Positions 25,220-34,216 are shown, numbered from the stretch's first letter. The stretch is DNA of 64,000 bases from Clostridia bacterium (GCA_017428625.1 JAFRQM010000005.1:106217-170216), one strand, 5' to 3'. Numbers and translations are program-made. The notes: a model not told the origin generated them from the sequence alone.

Positions 25220-25259
25220 ATAAAAAAGAATTATAATTTTTATTCAGGAGGAATATAAG

Positions 25260-25670
25260 ATGGCGTGTTTCATAGTTCCCGGCACCGAAGCCATTGTTGC
25301 CACAGCCGTTCTGGTTGCGGTTAAGCATCACGAAGCAAAACTTGCGGCTCCGTCTCTCGGCGGCAAAACGGCGCAGGTTGAAAAGAAAACCCCCTTCTCC
25401 AAAAAACTCGGCTGGCTTTGCAGCCTTCTCTGGGGCGGAGTTGCCCTGCTTGCGTTTGAGCACATCTGGCACGGCGAGGTTGTGCCTTTCCCGCCCTTCC
25501 TTACGGCGGCGGCAGACCCTGTCTCAAAGGCGGAGATGCTGCACGAAATGGGAACATCCGGTGTAGCGATGGCTGTTCTTGTTACGCTCATCTGGGCAGG
25601 TATGGCCGTCATCTCATCTGTTCTTGAAAGCAAAACGGCGCGGCATACGGCTGCGGAGGAAGGCGTATGA
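25260..25670 (+). CDS. Small membrane protein of unknown function
   Basis: A 136-residue protein with three likely membrane helices: residues about 5-22 (VPGTEAIVATAVLVAV), 50-66 (LGWLCSLLWGGVALLAF) and 102-121 (GVAMAVLVTLIWAGMAVIS). A histidine-containing loop (FEHIWHGEVVPFPPF) sits between helices two and three. AGGAGG precedes the ATG. It overlaps the next gene by four bases, so the two probably form a complex. I do not recognise the family. It is downstream of the ligase-condensation-carrier genes but has its own promoter. Confidence 0.72.
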   Translation: MACFIVPGTEAIVATAVLVAVKHHEAKLAAPSLGGKTAQVEKKTPFSKKLGWLCSLLWGGVALLAFEHIWHGEVVPFPPFLTAAADPVSKAEMLHEMGTSGVAMAVLVTLIWAGMAVISSVLESKTARHTAAEEGV

Positions 25671-25969
25671 CGCTGTTGATTACGGTTTTTGCCGCCTGCA
25701 TTTCAACGGCTGTGTGGTATAAAACCAGCGGCAGAAGCGAAATGAAGCCCGGCATTCTCGCCCTTATGTATTGGGGCGCGTCCATTATGTGGTTTGTGGA
25801 TGCCGTTGTTGAATACGCGGAACTTAAAAGTGAGTATTTCACTCCCGCGCCCGCGGATATGCTCAACGACTCGTTTCTCGGCTTCTCGGTTGTTGCGCTC
25901 GGCCTTATAATCTGGCTCGTTATTGTTATGATTAAGGACCCCAAAGGCGTAATAAGAAAAAAGAATTAA
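25667..25969 (+). CDS. Small membrane protein of unknown function
   Basis: A 100-residue protein with three hydrophobic segments (ITVFAACISTAVW, ILALMYWGASIMWFVDAV, VVALGLIIWLVIVMI) and a basic end VIRKKN. Translation is coupled to the preceding membrane protein through ATGA. No known domain is recognised. A terminator follows at 25979-26011, closing this pair. Confidence 0.72.
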   Translation: MTLLITVFAACISTAVWYKTSGRSEMKPGILALMYWGASIMWFVDAVVEYAELKSEYFTPAPADMLNDSFLGFSVVALGLIIWLVIVMIKDPKGVIRKKN

Positions 25970-25978
25970 AACATCATC

Positions 25979-26011
25979 GGCGGTTTTGCCTGACGGCAAA
26001 GCCGCTTTTTT
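25979..26011 (+). terminator. Terminator after the membrane protein pair
   Basis: Stem GGCGGTTTTGCC / GGCAAAGCCGC with a TGAC loop and a run of six T. Confidence 0.85.
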
Positions 26012-26030
26012 GAAATTACCGGGTGATTAA

Positions 26031-26786
26031 ATGAACAGTCAGGCAAAACAGATACTCAGAGCGGTAGCAAACGGCGAAATGACGGTTGACGACGCTCTTC
26101 TTAAACTCAAAACGGAGCCCTTTGAAGATTTGGGCTTTGCCAAGGTTGACCTGCACCGCGGCATAAGGCAGGGCGCCTGCGAAGTGATTTACGGAGCGGG
26201 CAAAACGCCGTCGCAGATTTGCTCCATATTGCAGACAATGAAGGCAAACGGTCAGCGGAGGGTTATAATAACCCGTCTGACGCCCGAAAAGGCGCGGGAA
26301 ATATGCGAAACCGAAAAAATTGAATATTACCCCGAAGCGAAAATCGCCATTTGCGGCTCAATGCCAAAGCCCGACGGCATCGGCACGGTTGTTGTCGCGA
26401 CAGGCGGCACAAGCGACATACCCGTAGCCGAAGAGGCGGCGGTTACGGCTCAGGCTCTCGGGAATGAAGTTGTGCGCCTTTATGATGTGGGCGTGTCGGG
26501 GCTTCACCGCCTGCTCTCGCACGCTCAAGAGATTATGTCGGCGAGCGTGATTATCGCGATAGCGGGTATGGAAGGGGCGCTCGCGAGCGTTATAGGCGGC
26601 CTCGCGGACTGCCCCGTGATAGCCGTGCCCACAAGCGTAGGCTACGGCGCGGCGTTTGAGGGTATGACCGCCCTTCTCTCAATGCTCAATTCCTGCGCGA
26701 GCGGCGTGTCGGTTGTAAACATTGACAACGGCTTCGGCGCGGGCTACCTCGCGAATATGATTAACCACATGGAGGCAAAACAATGA
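26031..26786 (+). CDS. larB: Nickel-pincer cofactor biosynthesis protein LarB
   Basis: LarB carboxylates and hydrolyses nicotinic acid adenine dinucleotide, the first step to the nickel-pincer nucleotide of lactate racemase-type enzymes. The 251-residue protein has a PurE-like C-terminal domain with VVVATGGTSDIPVAEEAA, AIAGMEGALASVIGG and VPTSVGYGAAFEGMTALLSML, and an N-terminal helical part including RGIRQGACEVIYGAGKT. Length is normal. It overlaps larC by four bases, and larE follows in the same way, giving the order larB-larC-larE. No larA-type enzyme is in the window. Confidence 0.94.
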   Translation: MNSQAKQILRAVANGEMTVDDALLKLKTEPFEDLGFAKVDLHRGIRQGACEVIYGAGKTPSQICSILQTMKANGQRRVIITRLTPEKAREICETEKIEYYPEAKIAICGSMPKPDGIGTVVVATGGTSDIPVAEEAAVTAQALGNEVVRLYDVGVSGLHRLLSHAQEIMSASVIIAIAGMEGALASVIGGLADCPVIAVPTSVGYGAAFEGMTALLSMLNSCASGVSVVNIDNGFGAGYLANMINHMEAKQ

Positions 26787-28024
26787 GAAAAATCTACCTT
26801 GACTGCTCTATGGGCGCCGCGGGCGATATGCTCACAGCCGCTCTGCTGGAACTCACACCCGACCCCGACGGATATATAAACAGGCTCAACGCCCTCGGAA
26901 TACCCGGTGTGCGCTATGAAAGAGAAAAAAGCGAAAAATGCGGGATTCTCGGCACGCACATTTCCGTAAAGATTCACGGCAGCGAAGAGGGTGAGGAGCA
27001 TCATCACGAAGGTCACGACCGTCACCGCGACCGCGAAGACCGTCATCACGAAGAGCATCACGGTGAGCACGGTCATCATCACCACGAGCACAGCACCCTT
27101 CACGGCATTTCGCATATAATTGAAGACCTCAACGCCCCCGAAAAGGTGAAGGCGGACGCCCTTGCGGTTTATGAAAGCATAGCGAAAGCCGAAAGCGAGG
27201 TTCACGGCAAAGCGGTTGATGAAATCCACTTTCACGAGGTGGGCTCGCTCGACGCGGTTGCCGATGTTGCCGCCGTATGTATGCTTTTAAACGACCTTGA
27301 CGCTTCTGTTTACGCAAGCCCCGTCAACACGGGCAGCGGCTCGGTTAAATGCGCTCACGGTATTCTGCCCGTTCCCGCGCCGGCGACGGCTAATCTGCTC
27401 AAAGGCGTTTCCGCTTATTCTGACGGCACAAACGGCGAACTCTGCACCCCCACGGGCGCGGCTCTGCTTAAATATTTTGTTAAGAAATTCTGCGATATGC
27501 CCGTTATGATAACCGAAAAAACGGGTTACGGAATGGGGAAAAAAGATTTTGAAAAGGCAAACTGCCTGCGCGCCTTTCTCGGCGAGGCGGCGGAAAAGGA
27601 CGGCACCGTCACCCTGCTGCAATGCAACCTTGACGATATGAGCGGCGAGGCTCTGGGCTTTGCCTGCGAGGAACTGCTTAAAAACGGCGCCCTCGATGTA
27701 TGGACCGCTCCGGTTTATATGAAGAAAAACCGCCCTGCCGTTATGCTCAGCGCGCTTTGCGAAAACGCGGACAGCGAAAAATTCGCCCGTTTGATTTTCA
27801 GACACACATCCACAACGGGCGTGCGCGAAAGCGAGGTTAAAAGATACACGCTTGACCGTGAGGAGCGCAGTGTTGACACACCTTACGGCAATGTCAGAAT
27901 AAAAACATCCTCCGGCTACGGAGAGCAAAAAGCCAAGTTTGAGTATGACGACATAGCGAAAATCGCGCGTGAAAACGGCCTGAGCATAACTCAGGTGATT
28001 GAAGAGATAAACAAAAGCCTATGA
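26783..28024 (+). CDS. larC: Nickel-pincer cofactor biosynthesis protein LarC
   Basis: LarC is the CTP-dependent nickel cyclometallase that inserts Ni into the pincer. The 413-residue protein begins RKIYLDCSMGAAGDMLTAALLEL, contains IHFHEVGSLDAVADV and the DUF111 core, and ends in the ferredoxin-like C-terminal region. It is one continuous frame, unlike the larC1/larC2 frameshift arrangement known from Lactobacillus plantarum. Residues about 73-107 form a very histidine-rich loop that probably stores or delivers nickel. It is coupled to larB and larE by four-base overlaps. Confidence 0.93.
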   Translation: MRKIYLDCSMGAAGDMLTAALLELTPDPDGYINRLNALGIPGVRYEREKSEKCGILGTHISVKIHGSEEGEEHHHEGHDRHRDREDRHHEEHHGEHGHHHHEHSTLHGISHIIEDLNAPEKVKADALAVYESIAKAESEVHGKAVDEIHFHEVGSLDAVADVAAVCMLLNDLDASVYASPVNTGSGSVKCAHGILPVPAPATANLLKGVSAYSDGTNGELCTPTGAALLKYFVKKFCDMPVMITEKTGYGMGKKDFEKANCLRAFLGEAAEKDGTVTLLQCNLDDMSGEALGFACEELLKNGALDVWTAPVYMKKNRPAVMLSALCENADSEKFARLIFRHTSTTGVRESEVKRYTLDREERSVDTPYGNVRIKTSSGYGEQKAKFEYDDIAKIARENGLSITQVIEEINKSL

Positions 28025-28815
28025 ATATAACAGAAAAAAAGCAGGCGCTTGAAAACAGCCTGCGTTCTCTCGGCAGCGTTGCCGTCGCCTTTTCATACGG
28101 AGTTGACTCGACCTTTCTGCTTAAATCTGCGCACAGTGTTCTCGGCAAAAACGCCGTCGCGGTTACGGTAAAATCGGGCGTTTTCCCTTCAAAAGAGTTT
28201 GAAGGCTCGGTTGAGTTCTGCAAAAAAGAGGGCATAGAACAGATTGTAATTGAAACGGATGAACTGAAAATCGACGGTTTTGCGTTAAACCCTCCCGACA
28301 GGTGCTATATCTGCAAAAAGAGTATTTTCACACAGATAAAAAACGCCGCAAAGGCAAGAGGCATAACCAATGTTGCCGAAGGCTCAAACGCCGACGATGT
28401 CAATGACTACCGCCCCGGTATGAAAGCAGTGCGGGAACTCGGAGTTCTCAGCCCGCTGCTCGCAGCGGAACTCACCAAGGCGGAAATACGCGCGCTGTCG
28501 GCGGAATACAATCTGCCCACAAGCGGAAAACCCTCCTTTGCCTGCCTTGCCACGCGTATTGCGACCGGCGAGGAAATCACAAAAGAAAAACTTGAAAAAA
28601 TTGAAAAAGCGGAAGATTATCTTCACTGCGCCGGTTTTTCACAGGTGCGCGTAAGGCTTCACGGCGGCAGCGCGAGAATCGAAACGGAAAAAGAGGATAT
28701 TCTCCGCCTCGCCTCTCTCGCGCAAGAGGTGAACGCTCAACTCAAAGGCATCGGTTTTGATTTTGTGTCGCTCGACCTGGGCGGCTACAAAACGGGCAGT
28801 ATGAATAAAATATAA
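28021..28815 (+). CDS. larE: Nickel-pincer cofactor sulfur transferase LarE
   Basis: LarE adenylates and thiolates the pyridine carboxylates of the pincer precursor. The 264-residue protein has a PP-loop-type start, VAVAFSYGVDSTFLL, and the family segment KPSFACLATRIATGEEIT with Cys175. In addition PPDRCYICKKSIF supplies Cys95 and Cys98. A three-cysteine set is the pattern reported for iron-sulfur-cluster LarE proteins, in contrast to single-cysteine sacrificial enzymes; this suggests a catalytic, cluster-dependent sulfur transfer. The gene ends just before the thiamine riboswitch promoter. Confidence 0.93.
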   Translation: MNITEKKQALENSLRSLGSVAVAFSYGVDSTFLLKSAHSVLGKNAVAVTVKSGVFPSKEFEGSVEFCKKEGIEQIVIETDELKIDGFALNPPDRCYICKKSIFTQIKNAAKARGITNVAEGSNADDVNDYRPGMKAVRELGVLSPLLAAELTKAEIRALSAEYNLPTSGKPSFACLATRIATGEEITKEKLEKIEKAEDYLHCAGFSQVRVRLHGGSARIETEKEDILRLASLAQEVNAQLKGIGFDFVSLDLGGYKTGSMNKI

Positions 28816-28816
28816 C

Positions 28817-28844
28817 TTGACATAACCGTTCAACCGCTTATAAT
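28817..28844 (+). promoter_or_regulatory. Promoter of the thiSFGHE operon
   Basis: TTGACA (28817-28822), 16-base spacer, TATAAT (28839-28844), about 25 bases before the TPP riboswitch. The spacer contains AACCGTTCAAC, whose reverse complement lies in the thiC promoter spacer. Confidence 0.75.
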
Positions 28845-28867
28845 AATAATGTAATAAAAATTTAACA

Positions 28868-28957
28868 GCAACGGGGAGCTGCGCAAGGCGGCTGAGAGGG
28901 AGCCCTCCGCTCCGACCCGTCAACCTGATTTGGGTAATGCCAACGTAGGGATATTTG
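28868..28957 (+). promoter_or_regulatory. TPP riboswitch (THI element) upstream of thiS
   Basis: All conserved blocks are visible: ACGGGGAGC, GGCTGAGAGGGAG, GACCCGTCAACCTGAT, GGGTAATGCCAACGTAGGGAT. It binds thiamine pyrophosphate and is followed by a terminator hairpin before the first gene, so it should switch off transcription when the cofactor is abundant. Confidence 0.95.
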
Positions 28958-28963
28958 TGTAAC

Positions 28964-28995
28964 ACAGGCATACCCTCGGGTATGTCTGTTTTTTT
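28964..28995 (+). terminator. Riboswitch-controlled terminator before thiS
   Basis: Stem ACAGGCATACCC / GGGTATGTCTGT (one G-T pair) followed by seven T, directly after the riboswitch aptamer. Confidence 0.85.
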
Positions 28996-29006
28996 GGGAG
29001 AAAAAA

Positions 29007-29201
29007 ATGGTTACGATTAACGGAGAAAACTTAAACGCCGCGGGCAAAACCGCCGCGCAGTTCATCGCGGAAGCGGGCTACAACGTCGAGCGCGTAGTGG
29101 TCGAGCGCAATCTTGTCATTTTAAAAAAAGACGAACTCGAAATCACCGTTTTTCAAGACGGCGACACAATAGAAATACTCAACTTTGTCGGAGGCGGCTG
29201 A
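29007..29201 (+). CDS. thiS: Sulfur carrier protein ThiS
   Basis: A 64-residue ubiquitin-like carrier that brings sulfur, as a C-terminal thiocarboxylate, to thiazole synthase. MVTINGENLNAAGKTAAQFI is typical of the family, as is the required diglycine end (FVGGG). GGGAGAAAAA precedes the ATG. thiF follows after one base. It is the first gene under the TPP riboswitch. Confidence 0.93.
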   Translation: MVTINGENLNAAGKTAAQFIAEAGYNVERVVVERNLVILKKDELEITVFQDGDTIEILNFVGGG

Positions 29202-29202
29202 T

Positions 29203-29820
29203 ATGATTTCAAAAGAAGAACTCGACAGAGCCTTTGACGCGCGTTTCGCTCCCGAAATAAAAGAAAAACTGCAAAGCGCCCGAGTGGCGGTAGCGGGTCT
29301 GGGAGGTTTGGGCTCCAACATTGCCGTTATGCTGGCTCGAAGCGGTGTGGGCCATCTTTTTTTGGTGGATTTCGACCGCGTTGACACAACCAACCTTAAC
29401 CGTCAGGCATACACAATACCGCACCTCGGTATGAATAAAACAGACGCGATAAAACTTATTTTAGCAGACATAAACCCCTACCTTGACATAAAAACGCAAT
29501 GTGTGAAAGTCACCCCCGAAAATGTTTCATCCCTTTTCGGAGATTATAAATATGTCTGCGAGGCGTTTGACAAGCCCGATCAAAAGGCTATGCTTGTGCG
29601 CGAACTGCTCACGCAGACGGGGGCAACTGTTGTTTCGGGCAACGGTATGGCGGGTTTCGGCGACAGCAACGGCATAAAAACAAACAAGATAAACAGCCGT
29701 CTGTTTGTATGCGGCGATCTGACAACGGACGTAGGCGGCGGCACGGGGCTTATGGCGCCCAGAGTCGCGGTCTGCGCGGGGCATCAGGCAAACAAAATAA
29801 TTCAGCTGATACTGGAATAA
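29203..29820 (+). CDS. thiF: ThiS adenylyltransferase ThiF
   Basis: An E1-like enzyme that adenylates the ThiS C-terminus. The 205-residue protein has the ATP-binding Rossmann motif [21 protein letters not shown], then [13 protein letters not shown] and the later segment [12 protein letters not shown]. It is the short Firmicutes form (ThiF family 2). The ATG at 29203 has GGAGG nine bases upstream; the longer frame from 29185 would overlap thiS. It lies in the thiSFGHE operon. Confidence 0.92.
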   Translation: MISKEELDRAFDARFAPEIKEKLQSARVAVAGLGGLGSNIAVMLARSGVGHLFLVDFDRVDTTNLNRQAYTIPHLGMNKTDAIKLILADINPYLDIKTQCVKVTPENVSSLFGDYKYVCEAFDKPDQKAMLVRELLTQTGATVVSGNGMAGFGDSNGIKTNKINSRLFVCGDLTTDVGGGTGLMAPRVAVCAGHQANKIIQLILE

Positions 29821-29836
29821 ACATCGGAGAATCATT

Positions 29837-30601
29837 ATGGAAGACAAACTCATTTTAGGCGGTCACGAATTCACAAGCCGCTTCATTTTAGGCTCGGGCA
29901 AATACAACATAAACCTCATAAAAGCCGCCGTCGAACAGGGCGGGGCGCAGATTATCACCCTTGCGCTGCGAAGAGCGAACACTCAGCAGAGCGAGAGCAT
30001 TCTTGACCACATCCCGGAGGGCGTAACCCTTCTGCCCAACACATCGGGCGCGCGCAACGCGGATGAGGCTGTGAGAATAGCCCGGCTGAGCAGGGCTATG
30101 GGCTGCGGCGATTTTGTAAAGGTTGAGATTATGCACGACGCGAAATATCTTCTGCCCGACAATTACGAAACAGTCAGGGCAACCGAGACTTTGGCGGCTG
30201 AGGGCTTTGTTGTTTTGCCCTATATGTATCCCGACCTCAACATAGCGAGAGATTTGCAGAGCGCGGGCGCGGCCGCCGTTATGCCCCTTGCCGCGCCGAT
30301 AGGCAGCAACAAAGGGCTTGCTACAAAAGATTTCATACAGATTCTTATTGATGAAATCGACCTGCCGGTAATTGTTGACGCCGGCATAGGCAGACCCTCA
30401 CAGGCGTGCGAGGCAATGGAGATGGGCGCGGCTGCCGTTATGGCAAACACCGCTATTGCAACGGCGGGCGACGTTCCCGCTATGGCGGGCGCCTTCCGTC
30501 AGGCTGTAGAGGCAGGGCGCACGGCTTATATTACCGGTATGGGCAGGGTGCTCGCGAGGGGCGGAAGCGCCTCCGACCCGCTCACGGGTTTTCTCAGATA
30601 A
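29837..30601 (+). CDS. thiG: Thiazole synthase ThiG
   Basis: Builds the thiazole phosphate ring from 1-deoxyxylulose 5-phosphate, dehydroglycine and the ThiS thiocarboxylate. The 254-residue TIM barrel has the family patterns [55 protein letters not shown] and [19 protein letters not shown]. The active-site lysine lies in the VKVEIMHD strand region. Length is normal, with GGAGAATC upstream. thiH follows after 15 bases. Confidence 0.96.
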   Translation: MEDKLILGGHEFTSRFILGSGKYNINLIKAAVEQGGAQIITLALRRANTQQSESILDHIPEGVTLLPNTSGARNADEAVRIARLSRAMGCGDFVKVEIMHDAKYLLPDNYETVRATETLAAEGFVVLPYMYPDLNIARDLQSAGAAAVMPLAAPIGSNKGLATKDFIQILIDEIDLPVIVDAGIGRPSQACEAMEMGAAAVMANTAIATAGDVPAMAGAFRQAVEAGRTAYITGMGRVLARGGSASDPLTGFLR

Positions 30602-30616
30602 AAGAGGTGCTTTATT

Positions 30617-31885
30617 TTGGCTGACATAAACGAAGAAAACAGCGTTTATTTTGTTGACTCGGATGAACTTCCGCCCGCGGCGCTCGAGCGCAAACACAGG
30701 CTTGAAACAGACCCGTCGAGCCGCACAAATCATATGGAGTATCTGCCCGGCATGGAGATAATCGACTCCGATGTAAAAGACCTTGTGCTGAAAGCGGTTG
30801 ACAAATACGATTACAATTCATACACGGCTCGCGATGTTGAAAACGCCCTGAGCAAAGAAAACTGCTCGGTTGAGGATTTCAAGGCGCTTCTCTCGCCCGC
30901 CGCCGCCCCCTACCTTGAACAGATGGCGCGAAAGGCGGAGAGAATAACGGCGGAGCATTTCGGCAACACGGTTTATATCTTTACCCCGGTTTATATCGCG
31001 AACTACTGCCAGAACTACTGTGTTTACTGCGGTTTCAACTGCTACAACAACATTCGCCGCAAACGCCTGAGTTTTGAAGAAATCGAACACGAAATGCAGG
31101 TTATCGCAAAAACGGGTATGGAAGAAATTCTTATGCTCACGGGCGAGAGCCGCAAATACTCCGATGTTGAGTATATCGGCGAAGCGGTAAAAATCGCCAA
31201 AAAATATTTTCGCAACATCGGCATAGAAATCTACCCGGTAAACACCGATGAATACCGTTACCTGCACGAGTGCGGAGTTGATTATGTAACCGTTTTTCAG
31301 GAAACATACAACACAGAAAAATATGAAACGCTCCACCTTATGGGGCACAAAAGAGTATGGCCCTACCGTTTTGACTCGCAGGAGCGCGCTCTTAATGCCG
31401 GTATGAGGGGCGCGGGGTTCTCCGCCCTGCTCGGCCTTGACGATTTTCGCAAAGACGCGCTTGCCACAGCCCTGCACGTTTATCACCTTAACCGCCGCTA
31501 TCCGCATGCGGAGTTAAGCCTGAGTTGCCCCCGTCTGCGCCCGATTATCAACAACGAAAAGATTAATCCGCGCGATGTGGGCGAAAAAGAGCTTTGCCAG
31601 GTGCTTTGCGCATACAGAATCTTTCTTCCTTTCGCGGGCATAACCGTTTCAAGCCGTGAGAGCAGACAGTTCCGCGACGGCATAGCGAAAATCTGCGCCA
31701 CCAAGGTTTCCGCCGGCGTTTCAACGGGAATAGGCGACCACGAAGAGAAATACACCGGCTCTCAGGAAGATGACGCGGGCGACGAGCAGTTTGAAATAAA
31801 TGACAGCCGCACGTTCCGCAGTATGTATGACGATATGGAGCGCGGCGGTCTTCAGCCCGTTCTCAACGACTATATTTATGTGTGA
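30617..31885 (+). CDS. thiH: Radical SAM tyrosine lyase ThiH (2-iminoacetate synthase)
   Basis: Cleaves tyrosine to dehydroglycine and p-cresol for the anaerobic thiazole route. The 422-residue protein starts at TTG 30617 behind GAGGTG and carries the cluster motif YCQNYCVYC (CxxxCxxC), plus ThiH/BATS-domain patterns ILMLTGESRKYSDVEYI and LSCPRLRPI. Use of ThiH, not the oxygen-dependent ThiO, indicates an anaerobe. Its paralogue HydG is encoded at 50323-51786. The end overlaps thiE by eight bases. Confidence 0.95.
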   Translation: MADINEENSVYFVDSDELPPAALERKHRLETDPSSRTNHMEYLPGMEIIDSDVKDLVLKAVDKYDYNSYTARDVENALSKENCSVEDFKALLSPAAAPYLEQMARKAERITAEHFGNTVYIFTPVYIANYCQNYCVYCGFNCYNNIRRKRLSFEEIEHEMQVIAKTGMEEILMLTGESRKYSDVEYIGEAVKIAKKYFRNIGIEIYPVNTDEYRYLHECGVDYVTVFQETYNTEKYETLHLMGHKRVWPYRFDSQERALNAGMRGAGFSALLGLDDFRKDALATALHVYHLNRRYPHAELSLSCPRLRPIINNEKINPRDVGEKELCQVLCAYRIFLPFAGITVSSRESRQFRDGIAKICATKVSAGVSTGIGDHEEKYTGSQEDDAGDEQFEINDSRTFRSMYDDMERGGLQPVLNDYIYV

Positions 31886-32441
31886 TTATTCAGAACTTAT
31901 AGTAATAACAAACCGACTTTTATGCGAAGGCTCCTTTGAAAAGCAGATTGAAAAAATCTGCGCTCTCAAACCCCGTTCGCTTATTCTGCGCGAAAAGGAT
32001 TTAAGCGAAAGCGAATACGGAGCCCTCGCTTTTAAAGTGAGCTCAATCTGCGAAAAACACGGCGTGCCGTTTTACATCCACTCGCGTGCGGGCACAGCGG
32101 AAAAATACGGTTTTAAAAACATCCATTTTTCGATTTCCACCCTGCGCGAAAACATAAACAGCCTCGGCGGTTTTGAGAACATCAGCGTCTCATGCCACAG
32201 CGAAAACGATGTTCGTCAGGCTGAGCAGGCGGGAGCTTCCCGCATTATTCTCGGCACGGTTTTTGAAACGGACTGCAAACCCGGACTTGAAGGCAGAGGC
32301 ACCGCCTTTGTGCGTGAAATATGCGAAAAAACAAAACTGCCTGTCTATGCGATCGGCGGAATAACCCCGCAGAACCTCGCTTTTGTTATTGAAGCCGGCG
32401 CCGCGGGCGGCTGTATGATGTCGGGCTTTATGAAACTTTAA
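31878..32441 (+). CDS. thiE: Thiamine phosphate synthase/TenI-type protein
   Basis: A 187-residue TIM barrel of the ThiE/TenI family. ThiE joins the pyrimidine and thiazole phosphates; TenI is an aromatising thiazole tautomerase. Family motifs are SLILREKDLSESEY, GTVFETDCKPGLEGRG and PVYAIGGITPQNL. It is shorter than classical ThiE and the C-terminal phosphate loop reads GGCMMSGFM, so either role is possible; the gene symbol reflects the family more than proven activity. ATG 31878 overlaps the end of thiH, as expected in a coupled operon. Confidence 0.8.
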   Translation: MCDYSELIVITNRLLCEGSFEKQIEKICALKPRSLILREKDLSESEYGALAFKVSSICEKHGVPFYIHSRAGTAEKYGFKNIHFSISTLRENINSLGGFENISVSCHSENDVRQAEQAGASRIILGTVFETDCKPGLEGRGTAFVREICEKTKLPVYAIGGITPQNLAFVIEAGAAGGCMMSGFMKL

Positions 32442-32452
32442 GGAGGCGCCGC

Positions 32453-33223
32453 ATGAGAAACGGAGTCAGGCTCCAGGCGCACAGGGGCGTCGAGAGCGAA
32501 TACCCCGAAAACACAATGCCGTCGTTCAAAGCGGCTGTGAATCAGGGCTATGAGATGATTGAACTTGATTTAGCCGTTACAAAGGACGGGAAAATCGTCG
32601 TTCTTCACGACAGCACAATAAACCGCACGGCAAGAAACGCCGACGGCAGTGAAATTGAAAAGAAAACAGGAATCGCAACCCTCACTTATAACGAGGCGCT
32701 TGAATATGATTTCGGCATCGCCTTTTCTACCGCTTTCAGAGGCACAAAAATTCCTCTTTTCGAAGATGTCCTCGCCCTCGCGGAGAAAAACGGCATTCAA
32801 ATTAAAATCGACAATAAAATTCAGCGCTTTTCAAAAAAGGAACGCAAAGCCCTTTTTGGTATGCTCAACAAAAGTAAAGCGCAGGTCATAATCTCCTGCC
32901 TGAGTTACGCCGACGCAAAAGAAGTCGTCTCCTCGCTTCCCCGCGCCGAAATCTCCTTTGACGGAATGACCGATGAAAATGAACTCAAAAAAATAAACGC
33001 CCTTGCCGGCAGAGAGCGTTTTTCGGTATGGATTCCCGTCGATTATGAAATGGCGTCATGGGCTCCCGCAAAATGGTTCGCGACCCCCGAAAAATGCAGA
33101 ACAATAAACAAATACGCAAAACTCTCAATCTGGGCTGTAAAAAGCCCCGAAAGTTTTGAACGCGCGGCAGAGGAATATAAGCCCTGGGCGGCGGAAACAA
33201 CAGGCACAATAAAACCCGAATAG
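32453..33223 (+). CDS. Glycerophosphodiester phosphodiesterase
   Basis: Hydrolyses glycerophosphodiesters to glycerol 3-phosphate and alcohols. The 256-residue TIM barrel has the diagnostic motifs LQAHRGVESEYPENTMPSF, MIELDLAVTKDGKIVVLHD and KIDNKI with the catalytic His pair and metal-binding Glu/Asp. There is no signal peptide, so it is cytoplasmic. AAGGAGGCG precedes the ATG. It lies 11 bases behind thiE with no terminator between, so it is probably read from the thiamine operon, though no metabolic link is evident. Confidence 0.92.
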   Translation: MRNGVRLQAHRGVESEYPENTMPSFKAAVNQGYEMIELDLAVTKDGKIVVLHDSTINRTARNADGSEIEKKTGIATLTYNEALEYDFGIAFSTAFRGTKIPLFEDVLALAEKNGIQIKIDNKIQRFSKKERKALFGMLNKSKAQVIISCLSYADAKEVVSSLPRAEISFDGMTDENELKKINALAGRERFSVWIPVDYEMASWAPAKWFATPEKCRTINKYAKLSIWAVKSPESFERAAEEYKPWAAETTGTIKPE

Positions 33224-33240
33224 CAAAGGAATGTGATTTT

Positions 33241-34170
33241 ATGTTTTTTGAATTAAACGGCAGTTCAATAAATGAGATTGACTCTCTTCCTTCGGGCGGG
33301 GGCTCGCTTTTTGCGGGCTATGTCAGCGTGGAGGAACTTGAAAAAATCTACACGCAGCTCGGCTTTTCCGAAACAACGGTTGAGTGCTGCCGCGTAGCCG
33401 CGGGCGGTTTCCGCTCGGGCGTCGAGATTCATGACCGCTACACCTTCACCGAACTGCGCATAATCAGCGCGGACCGCAAACACGACGACTGCGTATCGCT
33501 CTACATTACAAAAAACCTGTTTCTGGCAGTCGATGTAGCCGACAATGACGGCAGCATAAAGCAGCGCTTTCTGTCGGCAGTCAGGCGCTACCCCGCCGCT
33601 TCCGTCACGCTTGAAAAACTGATTTTCGCCTTTTTTGACACTATTCTTTCGGGTGATGTCAAAACGCTTGAAGACACGGTAACAAAACTCACCGACCTTG
33701 AAGAACTCCTGTTTGAGGACGGCGCGGACGATTCTTTTCCAAAAGAACTTCTCGGCATAAAAAAAGACCTGCTGCGTCAGCATAACTACTACGAGCAGAT
33801 TCTTGACATTACCGAAGCCATAGAAGAAAACGAAAACGACATCTTTACTGAGGAAAATCTCATTTACATAAGCAACATTTCCAAAAAGGTCGAGCGCCTG
33901 CGCGAAGACTCCGACAGTTGCAAAAACACCGTTGAGCACCTGCAGAGCGCCTACACCTCAAGGCTTGACGCAAAACTCAATTCCACGATGAAAACCCTCA
34001 CCGTGCTCACATCCATCTTTTTTCCGCTGACTATAATTGTCGGCTGGTACGGTATGAACTTCGAGTCAATGCCCGAGTTCAAATGGCGTTTCGGCTACCT
34101 TTTCGTAATACTCCTGTCAATAGCCATAAGCCTCATTATGATCCTCATCGGCAAAAAGAAAAAATGGTAA
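33241..34170 (+). CDS. corA: CorA-family magnesium transporter
   Basis: A 309-residue divalent-cation channel subunit. The large N-terminal cytoplasmic domain has long helices (about 150-240), followed by two C-terminal membrane helices with the selectivity motif YGMNFESMPEF between them and a basic tail GKKKKW. This is the CorA/ZntB-like Firmicutes type. AAAGGAATG lies upstream. A terminator at 34217-34255 closes the thiS-to-corA run. Confidence 0.92.
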   Translation: MFFELNGSSINEIDSLPSGGGSLFAGYVSVEELEKIYTQLGFSETTVECCRVAAGGFRSGVEIHDRYTFTELRIISADRKHDDCVSLYITKNLFLAVDVADNDGSIKQRFLSAVRRYPAASVTLEKLIFAFFDTILSGDVKTLEDTVTKLTDLEELLFEDGADDSFPKELLGIKKDLLRQHNYYEQILDITEAIEENENDIFTEENLIYISNISKKVERLREDSDSCKNTVEHLQSAYTSRLDAKLNSTMKTLTVLTSIFFPLTIIVGWYGMNFESMPEFKWRFGYLFVILLSIAISLIMILIGKKKKW

Positions 34171-34216
34171 TGACAGGTGACAGGGCTTAGGGGACATGAC
34201 GAAGAAATCAGAAAAT
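34171..34216. repeat. Short heptad-repeat remnant after corA
   Basis: TGACAGG TGACAGG GCTTAGG GGACATG and a following TCAGAAA form degenerate 7-base units between the corA stop and its terminator. Confidence 0.45.

Noticed and set aside
26990..27110. Histidine-rich stretch in larC as a frameshift or assembly error
   Set aside because: The frame stays open and family motifs continue normally on both sides; a His-rich loop is expected in nickel-handling LarC.
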